The notes beneath the pieces were generated by a model. The model was not told the DNA's origin. It saw only the letters and a list, made by a program, of their open reading frames with translations, and made no database searches. The position numbers and the translations under genes are program-made. From Gemmatimonadota bacterium (GTDB lineage Bacteria > Gemmatimonadota > Gemmatimonadetes > Gemmatimonadales > GWC2-71-9), in assembly GCA_003220985.1 (NCBI GenBank), contig QHTY01000070.1, forward strand, positions 19,197 through 25,294: a DNA stretch of 6,098 bases, given 5' to 3'. Below are positions 1-5,900 of this stretch, piece by piece. Positions within the stretch are counted from its first letter, which is position 1; every line of letters begins with the position of its first letter.

Positions 1-327
1 GCCACGAAGCTTGCGAATCCCGGGGGCAATAACGGCCTATTCGCCGGGAATGCGGGTCAGCTGCTCGTGCAACTCTACGCGGTGCTTGCCGCTGTGCTCA
101 TCGCGGCGGTCGGCACGATCGTCATTCTCGCGATCGTCCGCGCGACATTCGGCACGCGGGCGCGCATCGCCGACGAGATGATCGGTCTCGATCTAAGCGA
201 GCACGGGGAAGAGGCGTACTTCGGTGGCGAAGCGGCCGTCGGCGGGAGCGCACTGGCACAGAGTGTGATCGTCGTGGAAGACCCGGCGCCCGCTGAGCTC
301 GAACGGCGGGGGAAACAGAAGCGCTAG
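1..327 (+). CDS. amt: Ammonium transporter Amt, C-terminal part (5' end outside window)
   Basis: This is the last 108 residues of an Amt/AmtB-type ammonium channel, an inner-membrane trimer that conducts ammonium. The frame is open from base 1, so the GTG at 67 is an internal codon and not the start. Residues about 21-48 form a long hydrophobic stretch, QLYAVLAAVLIAAVG onward to ILAIV, which fits the last transmembrane helix. It is followed by the cytoplasmic tail with GLDLSEHGEEAYF. The IGLDLSEHGEEAY segment is the conserved C-terminal tail of the family, which in other bacteria couples the subunits and contacts the PII protein GlnK. About 35 further polar residues, ending in RRGKQKR, follow it as a variable extension. 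The TAG stop directly abuts the stop codon of the convergent hsdM remnant, leaving no room for a terminator between them. No PII gene is visible. The family assignment is confident; substrate preference and regulation cannot be judged from the tail. Confidence 0.9.
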   Translation, partial: ATKLANPGGNNGLFAGNAGQLLVQLYAVLAAVLIAAVGTIVILAIVRATFGTRARIADEMIGLDLSEHGEEAYFGGEAAVGGSALAQSVIVVEDPAPAELERRGKQKR

Positions 328-1790
328 CTAGGTCGTCTTCCGCTCGAGTCCTTCCGCTAGCGCGTTGAAATGTTCCAGCGCCGCCCGCAGGTCCTCGGCG
401 ATTTCCTCCGCCAGCACGTCGGGCTCGGGAAGTGAATCAAGGTCCTCGAGATCCTGGTCCTTGAGCCAGAAGATGTCCAAGCTGGCTTTGTCGCGGGCGA
501 CGATCTCGTCATAACTGTAAGGACGCCACCGCTCGGTCGCGACCCGCTCGGCACGGTTCTGCGGCTTGAAACACGCCACGAAATCATCGAGATCTGGGCG
601 GCCGAGTGGGTTCGTCTTCAGCGTGAAGTGCTTGTTGGTGCGGAGGTCGTAGATCCAGACCTGTTTCGTCCATGGCGTTTCCGCGCCCGGCTTCTTGTCG
701 AAGAACAACACGTTCGCCTTGACGCCTTGCGCGTAGAACACACCGGTCGGCAGCCGCAGCAGCGTATGGACGTCGCATTCGGCGAGCAGCTTGCGGCGCA
801 CCGTTTCTCCGCGCCGCCTTCGAACAAGACATTATCGGGGACGACGACGGCGGCGCGGCCGCTGATCTTGAGCAGCGTGCGCACGTGCTGCACGAAGTTG
901 AGTTGCTTGTTCGAGGTCGAGGCCCAGAAGTCATCCCGCATGACTGTCAGCGCCTCGCGCTCCTCATCGCCCTGTTCATTGATCACGCGAATGCTCGACT
1001 TCTTGCCGAACGGCGGATTCGTGAGTACGAGATCGAAGCGAGTCCCGGGATCGGCGCGAAGACTGTCGTCGATTTTCACCGGCGGTTCGACCTCGCCATC
1101 GGTCGGTCCGATGCCGTGTAACATGAGGTTCATGGCGCAAAGCCGTGCGACGCTTTCGGTGATCTCGACCCCGCGGAGTGCTTCGAGCTTCAGGTGACGC
1201 AGCTCGTCCCGCGATTTGTTCGGGGAATTTCGGGCGATGTAATCGTGCGCGATGAGTAGGAACCCACCCGTGCCGCAGGCCGGGTCGCCGATGCTTTGCC
1301 CTGGCGCGGGGCGCATGACGTCCACGATCGCGCGGATGAGCGGTCGAGGGGTGAAGTACTGGCCTGCCCCGCGGGCGCCTTCTTGTGCTGTACGCTCGAG
1401 CAGGCCTTCGTAGGCGTCGCCCTTGACGTCGGCATCGAGTGAGATCCACGTCTCTTTGCCGATCAGGTCGACGACGAGGCGCCGCAGAATGGCGGGGTCT
1501 TGGATCTTGTTTTGCGCCTTTCGGAAGATGACGCCGAGCATGCCGGGAAGTTTTCCCGACGCCTCGAGGGTGTGGCGGTAGTGCGCCTCAAGTGCATCGC
1601 CGTCTTTGCTCGCGAGCGCGGGCCATGAGAACTCTGGTGGAACGGCTGATGGCTGATTCCACGGCTCTTGCGTCCGCTCGTCCGCCATTTTGAGGAAGAG
1701 CAGGTACGTGAGCTGCTCGGTGTAGTCGAGGTACGTCAGCCCGCCGTCGAGCAGGATGTGGCTGCAGTGATAACAGCTCTGTATGCCAGC
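328..1790 (-). pseudogene. hsdM: Type I restriction-modification DNA methyltransferase subunit HsdM, frameshifted and lacking its start
   Basis: HsdM is the N6-adenine methyltransferase subunit of type I restriction-modification enzymes. It transfers a methyl group from S-adenosylmethionine and needs an HsdS subunit for target recognition. Seen here: the N-terminal helical signature DYTEQLTYLLFLKMADERT, DVKGDAYEGLLER, GAGQYFTPRPLI, the SAM-binding motif I DPACGTGGF (1260-1286) and the catalytic motif IV NPPF (1008-1019). In the second frame are LPTGVFYAQGVKANVLFFDKK, YDLRTNKHFTLKTNP and LDIFWLKD. From the upstream end to about 811 the protein lies in one frame; from about 810 to 328 it continues in another, so one base appears to be missing near 810/811. 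Upstream, homology continues past the ATG at 1688 to about 1780 (IQSCYHCSHILLDGG), but a TGA at 1791-1793 follows and no ATG, GTG or TTG precedes the conserved part. Visible length is close to 487 codons, near the usual size for this subfamily. No hsdS or hsdR adjoins it. A full-length protein is unlikely unless the indel is a sequencing error and another start is used. Confidence 0.9.
805..816 (-). other. Probable single-base deletion (frameshift) in hsdM
   Basis: Upstream, the minus-strand frame reads DNVLFEGGA and then degenerates into EKRCAASCSP. The neighbouring frame reads VRRKLLAECDVHTLLRLPTG. The family normally has GGAGETVRRKLL here. Adding one base after the GGCGGCGC on the minus strand restores GGA-GAA-ACG-GTG, that is GAGETVRRK. 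The lesion is therefore best placed between 810 and 811. It could be a real mutation or a consensus error; the site is not a long homopolymer. Confidence 0.85.
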
Positions 1791-1940
1791 TCATATCTCG
1801 TATCGGGGATACTTGAGGGGGCCCTTCGCTTCCTCAAGCGCACGGTCCAGTACGCCTAGCAACGATTTAGTCTCGTCCGGTATGGGGGGAAGATCGTCCA
1901 GCCAACGGGCGTCAAGCAGCGGCTTCAGCGCGTTGTTCAT
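1791..1940 (-). pseudogene. Truncated HEPN-domain protein, probable partner of the nucleotidyltransferase
   Basis: This 49-codon frame starts at ATG 1938-1940, overlapping the end of the nucleotidyltransferase gene by 29 bases, which is typical of translationally coupled pairs. The product begins MNNALKPLLDARWLDDLPP, continues ETKSLLGVLDRALEEAK and ends PRYEI. The WL...P.....E...LL.....R.L.DA pattern resembles the first helices of HEPN proteins encoded next to such nucleotidyltransferases. Full HEPN partners run to roughly 130-150 residues and carry the R-x4-6-H ribonuclease motif further along; that part is absent. The frame stops at TGA 1791-1793, and recognisable hsdM sequence begins within a few codons in the same frame, so the missing part was not simply moved to another frame. 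I infer a deletion that joined the HEPN gene to hsdM. The HEPN assignment rests on position and a short pattern and is moderate. A small intact protein of unknown role is the alternative. Confidence 0.55.
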
Positions 1941-2496
1941 CGCCGATCAGTTCAATCTTTGGGCTGGCTAGGACTCGTCGTACAAACCCGCCTTGCTGGG
2001 CGCGCTTGGTGCGAAACTCCTGCGGGGTCAGCACGAAGGTGCTAATCTCACGCCCTAATCGTTCTTGCGTAGGTAGCAGAGCGTCGTGGAGTGTTATGGA
2101 GTTGACGTCCCCAACAACAAATACATCGACATCGCTCGTGACCTTCGCGGTTCCATCGGCCATCGAGCCATGAATGAAAGCCCAGTAGACGCTCTCACGG
2201 TGTTCTCGAAGCACCATGCGAAGCGCCTCGGCGATGCCGCCGAGCTTGAAAACCAAGCCGCGGAGTTCATTGAGCACCGGTGTTGCGGGATTGACCTCGT
2301 AATAGATCCGCCGACCATCGCCGGAACGAAGAGCGAGTCCGAGCCTGGCAAGGTGCTCGAGCTCACGACTAGCGGCTGTCGGCGGAAGGCCCACCCGCCT
2401 AGCGAGGTCACGCACGTAGTAACGACCAGGACTGCCAGCGAGGAGTGCACTCAGGACGCGGGCGCGAGCCTCGGACCCAAGGAGGCGCCCAAGCAC
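1912..2496 (-). CDS. Winged-HTH/nucleotidyltransferase protein (MntA-like antitoxin type)
   Basis: This 194-residue protein has two parts. Residues about 1-70 form a winged helix-turn-helix: ARARVLSALLAG, YYVRDLARRVGLPPTAASRELEHLARLGL, then the wing RSGDGRRIYYEVN. Residues about 100-185 form a minimal nucleotidyltransferase of the polymerase-beta superfamily, with HGSMADGTAKVTSDVDVFVV giving the G-S...D-x-D signature (G110, S111, D122, D124). The later LTPQEFRTKR and VLASPKIELIG blocks also fit the family. In known MNT/HEPN pairs the nucleotidyltransferase silences a HEPN ribonuclease toxin by adding AMP; here the HTH may add autoregulation, which is inference. The only reasonable start is GTG 2494-2496. 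In-frame homology-like residues (SLQRSV) continue upstream to a TAG, which suggests that the original start was lost at about 2508. The downstream HEPN frame overlaps by 29 bases. The gene may still be expressed, but its partner is truncated. Confidence 0.85.
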   Translation of the reverse strand: MLGRLLGSEARARVLSALLAGSPGRYYVRDLARRVGLPPTAASRELEHLARLGLALRSGDGRRIYYEVNPATPVLNELRGLVFKLGGIAEALRMVLREHRESVYWAFIHGSMADGTAKVTSDVDVFVVGDVNSITLHDALLPTQERLGREISTFVLTPQEFRTKRAQQGGFVRRVLASPKIELIGDEQRAEAAA

Positions 2497-2509
2497 GGAC
2501 CGTTGTAGG

Positions 2510-2566
2510 CTCTATGCCGTCGGCGGCAACGACTTCCAGGGCTATCTCAAGGAGTATCAACCGTAG
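2510..2566 (+). pseudogene. Possible 3' remnant of a kelch-repeat gene
   Basis: The plus-strand frame reads LYAVGGNDFQGYLKEYQP and then TAG at 2564-2566. The LYAVGGN....G.L..Y.P pattern is the signature of a kelch beta-propeller blade, and it would sit at the very C-terminus of a protein. Upstream of 2510 the same frame no longer looks kelch-like and runs into the antisense of the nucleotidyltransferase gene. I read it as the tail of a broken gene cut at about 2508. With only 18 residues, chance resemblance is possible. Confidence 0.3.
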
Positions 2567-2576
2567 TGGGTGAAGA

Positions 2577-2798
2577 CTACGACACGCGCCGGGTCTTTCT
2601 CCGCATGAAGTCCATCAGAATGAACTGGCCGAGGGTCATCGTGTTCGTGAAGTAGGCTTTGCCACGGCAGATCGCGGAGACCTTCTTCACGAACTCGACC
2701 AGGCTGCGGTCGCGCGCCAGCATGAGGCAAAGCCAGACCTGCAATGGAATGCTAAACGGCCTTGCGGGCGTTCGTCGGGGGTGCATGTTGCAACGCAC
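2577..2798 (-). CDS. Unrecognised short open frame
   Basis: This open frame of up to 73 codons starts at GTG 2798 or ATG 2786. The product contains a moderately hydrophobic stretch (LQVWLCLMLARDRSL), a mixed central part (EFVKKVSAICRGKAYFTNT) and a strongly basic end (RRKTRRVS). I recognise no family. No good ribosome binding site is seen before either start. It lies between the kelch-like remnant and the lipoprotein leader and points toward the remnant, with 10 bases between the two stop codons. It may be a fragment of a larger decayed gene, or not a gene at all. Its main value is to show that no recognisable gene fills this gap. Confidence 0.25.
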   Translation of the reverse strand: MRCNMHPRRTPARPFSIPLQVWLCLMLARDRSLVEFVKKVSAICRGKAYFTNTMTLGQFILMDFMRRKTRRVS

Positions 2799-2843
2799 TC
2801 AGAGGCTATGAACCCCGAGGCGAGAAGTCGTGGATCGCCCATG

Positions 2844-2921
2844 CCTCGAGGGGAGCAAATCGCGAAACCGGCTGAGTGGGAAACCCACGTGGCCGATTTT
2901 GTTTTTTTGGTCCCCTCGCGG
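2844..2921 (+). promoter_or_regulatory. Structured 5' leader element upstream of the lipoprotein gene
   Basis: CGAGGGGA at 2847-2854 is exactly complementary to TCCCCTCG at 2911-2918. Allowing one mismatch (2846 with 2919), CC 2844-2845 pairs with GG 2920-2921. This long-range stem encloses a second hairpin (2864-2900) and its T-run. The outer 3' arm touches the start of the ribosome binding site GGAAAGG (2920-2926), so folding could affect translation. The arrangement looks like a cis-acting leader RNA, but I could not match it to a named riboswitch class; the c-di-GMP-I (GEMM) pattern in particular does not fit. The pairing is seen in the sequence; the function is inference. Confidence 0.45.
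2864..2908 (+). terminator. Terminator-like hairpin with T-run in the leader
   Basis: GTGGG (2876-2880) pairs with CCCAC (2884-2888) across an AAA loop. After a three-by-three internal loop, CGGC (2869-2872) pairs with GCCG (2892-2895). GAAA (2864-2867) can then pair with TTTT (2897-2900) after one mismatch. The stem is followed by ATTTTGTTTTTTT (2896-2908). This is the layout of an intrinsic terminator in plus-strand transcription. It lies only 26 bases before the lipoprotein ATG, so it would either end transcription arriving from the left or act as an attenuator for the lipoprotein gene. Confidence 0.55.
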
Positions 2922-2926
2922 AAAGG
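2920..2926 (+). promoter_or_regulatory. Ribosome binding site deciding the lipoprotein start
   Basis: GGAAAGG ends 8 bases before ATG 2935-2937. It supports this start over any in-frame upstream codon, such as TTG at 2899, which lies inside the T-run. The first two bases are part of the proposed outer leader stem. Confidence 0.6.
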
Positions 2927-2934
2927 CAGCGACC

Positions 2935-5900
2935 ATGCGACGCGCGTCCCTCCTCGTGGCGGCTTTGACCGCCGTCCTCTCCATTGGGTGTCGCGACGAG
3001 CAGATCCTGAAACCCACGGCAGCGGGGGGCCCGTCGGCGCTCATCATGGACGGTGCCACCAACGGCAACGCGGACTTCTTTTTCTTACCGCCGCTGGTGC
3101 CCGACCCGAGCGGGGGCGCGAATTTTGACGCCGGCAAGTTCAACGGCAACCTGGCGCCTGTCGTCGAGGTGTGCGAGCTGACCGGCGATCCGCGGCAAGG
3201 CGCGGCGGACTGTGCAGGTAGCACACCGGTCTTTGGACCGGCCAACATGAGACTGGATCTGGCGAAGCAGAGATACCAGGTCAATTGGGACACGAAGGCG
3301 TCAGCCCTGGTCTCGACGAAGTTCTACCGCATCCGCGCGCGCGGGTCGCCACGTGGCAGCATCCTGGGTTTCCTCGACGTTGATCCGGTCGACCAAGGAC
3401 TGAAGAACGTGAAGACCGGTGACGTGGTGCAATTCCAGGACGGTCGCACGCTGCCGATTAACGTGCGGATTGAAGAGGGTGCCTTCGGAGCCCGGAATCC
3501 CGATCATGTCGAGCGGGTCGTCCCCAGCAGCATCGCGACGGGCTCGGTGGACGTCACAACGAATACGGGGTTCGCCGGGGCGCGGTTCTTCGATGGTTGG
3601 CTCCCGGAGGGGATCTCTCAGGTCACGGTGATCATTGAACGAGTGCCCGTGACTAATGCGACGACGCCAACGAGCTGCCTCGAGAGCGGGTTGCTGGAGA
3701 TCGAGGGCTGTTATCGTTTCCGGACGGATCCCGATCTGCACGGTCTGGGCCCGAATGGCACGGACCTGACCTTCCGGGTTCCCGTGATCGCGGGGGTGTG
3801 TGTCGAGATCCCCGAGCTCTTGCATACGGGCGCTCCGTTCCAGCTGCACCGCCGGCAGGAGCAGGACGTCGAGGGAAAGTTGTCACCGACAGGACCGACG
3901 GTGGCACTTCCAAGTGTCGAGGCGCCGTTCCTGACCTGTGGGGAGTTTCGGCCAACGCACTCGCTCCTAGGCGCTATCAGGTCGGGGCGCCTTTCGGATC
4001 TCGCAAACGCGGCGTGGCAAGCGATAGCGCGGGGCGTCGGGCGTCTCGTCACGCCGAGCCCGCTGCACGCGTTCGATCTGGGAGCCGGCGGGAGTACCGA
4101 TGGGTTCAGCCGGTTCGGGTGGGCGCGGGCGGCGACGATGGTGAAGGCTGCACCGACCGACAATCAGGTTGGTCTCATGGGCGGCAAGCTGCTGGTTGAT
4201 CCAAGCGTGTGTCTCGTCACGATGCATCCGCCGCGTGGCCTCGGGCAGCCTCCTCGGCCGCTCGTGGGTGAGCAGGTCACGTTCACCGTCACTGCAGGTG
4301 GAGGGACGATCGGTGGAGGTGGGAGCATGGTGGTGAATACGGGTGAGGATGGGTGTGCCTCCGCGTCGTGGGTGCTGGGATCGGCCACGGGCCTCCGCGG
4401 CAACACGCTCACCGCTGCGGCGAGGGCGACGCCGAATTCCGTGGAGTTCTCGGCTGCAGGACTTGGGCTGGTTGTGGACGCTGGCGCGAGGCATTCGTGT
4501 GCCCTCAACGTTGCGGGCGCGGCGTTCTGCTGGGGCTTCAACGACAGCGGCCGAGTGGGTGACGGCACGAGGACCGATCGGCTCGTCCCGACGCCAGTCG
4601 CTGCGGGCCTCAGGTTCGCGACGGTGAGCGCGGGTTTCTATCACACCTGCGGGGTGACGACGAGTGGCGCGGCCTATTGCTGGGGCGGGAACATCGGCGG
4701 CGCGCTGGGCGACGGCACACCCACAACGCGGCTCGTTCCTACGCCGGTCGCCGGGGGCCTTACGTTCGCCGCGTTGAGCGCGGGTTCCTATCACACTTGC
4801 GGCTTGACGACGAGTGGCGCGGCGTACTGCTGGGGCGGAAATATTGGCGGGGCATTGGGCGACGGCACCACCAGCGATCGCCTCGTCCCCACCGCCGTTG
4901 TAGGGGGCCTGACGTTCGCCAAGCTGAGCGCGGGCTACTTTCAGACCTGCGGCGTGACCACGAGCGGCGCGGCGTACTGCTGGGGAATAAACCCAGTCGG
5001 CCAGTTGGGCGACGGCACGCAGACTAATCGGCTCGTCCCCACGCCCGTTGCTGGAGGCCTAACATTCGCCGACGTAAGCGGGCAGGTCTATCACACTTGC
5101 GGCGTAACCACGAGCGGTGCGGCGTACTGCTGGGGCTCGAACAGCAACGGCCAACTGGGTGACAACACGACCACCCAGCGGCTCGTCCCCACGGCGGTCG
5201 CGGGAGGCCTAACGTTCACCTCCATCAGTGCGGGCGACGTTCATAACTGCGGTGTCGTGACCAACGGGGCGGCGTACTGCTGGGGCTTGAACGGTAGCGG
5301 CCAGATCGGGGACGGCACGAGAACCGATCGGCTCGTACCCACGCGGGTCGCCGGGGGGCTGACATTCGCTGCGCTCACCGGGGGTGACTTTCATAGCTGC
5401 GGGGTGACCACGAGTGGCGCGGCGTACTGCTGGGGCCTCAACGAAGTGGGCCAAGTTGGCGACGGCACTACCATCAACCGGCTCGTTCCCACGGCGGTTG
5501 TGTTCCAGAGCACATTGCCGACGACGGTCCCGATAGCCGTCAACAACTTCGAAATCGACCTGCGTTCCGGGCGGGTCGAGAACCCCTCGGGTGTAACCGG
5601 TGGCGGATTCTACAAGGGCACGCAAGTCGTTTTCGGCGCTGGTTTCGCGTACGACAGCGTCGACTACAACACGCTCGTGGGGTACAACCCGCGCGGGACC
5701 GAGTCGGATTTCGTCGCCTCCCCCGTTACTGTGTTGAGCGGAGCTCCGGAGCACCACACTACGACCCAGCTCCAGCCTCGGGCCGGCTTGATTGCGCTGC
5801 GTGACGTCACAGTAACGCAGGAATCGTTCGCGTTCACGAGCGCAGGCGACCAAGACTACGTGCTGCTCAAGTACACGTTCACGAACAGTGGTCAATTTGC

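Noticed and set aside
800..830. Programmed -1 frameshifting in hsdM
   Set aside because: The shift needed is -1, but the site (GCG GAG AAA CGG) is not an X-XXY-YYZ slippery heptamer, and HsdM is not known to be made this way. A one-base deletion is simpler.
628..1197. A 189-codon plus-strand open frame
   Set aside because: It is antisense to the highly conserved HsdM motifs, and its product looks like a composition shadow.
2086..2508. A 140-codon plus-strand open frame
   Set aside because: It is antisense to the nucleotidyltransferase gene, whose HTH and GS...DxD motifs are clear.
2788..2812. Possible sigma-70 promoter TTGCAA with TATGAA
   Set aside because: The spacer is only 13 bases, too short for a normal promoter, and no better pair stands out nearby.
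2840..2910. c-di-GMP-I (GEMM) riboswitch in the leader
   Set aside because: GCAAA and GAAA elements are present, but the paired-domain order and the GACGCAAAGCC segment of that class are missing.
3301..3849. A 182-codon minus-strand open frame
   Set aside because: It lies inside the lipoprotein gene on the opposite strand, with arginine- and aspartate-rich composition and no domain.
3967..4794. A 275-codon minus-strand open frame opposite the lipoprotein gene
   Set aside because: Its product is arginine-rich, low in complexity and matches no family. It lies wholly antisense to a plus-strand frame with a signal peptide and recognisable domains, and is an effect of GC-rich codon use.
4459..5508. 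CRISPR array or mobile repeat
   Set aside because: The 150-base units are in frame, encode a known protein repeat and differ mainly at silent or loop positions. There are no short identical repeats with unique spacers.
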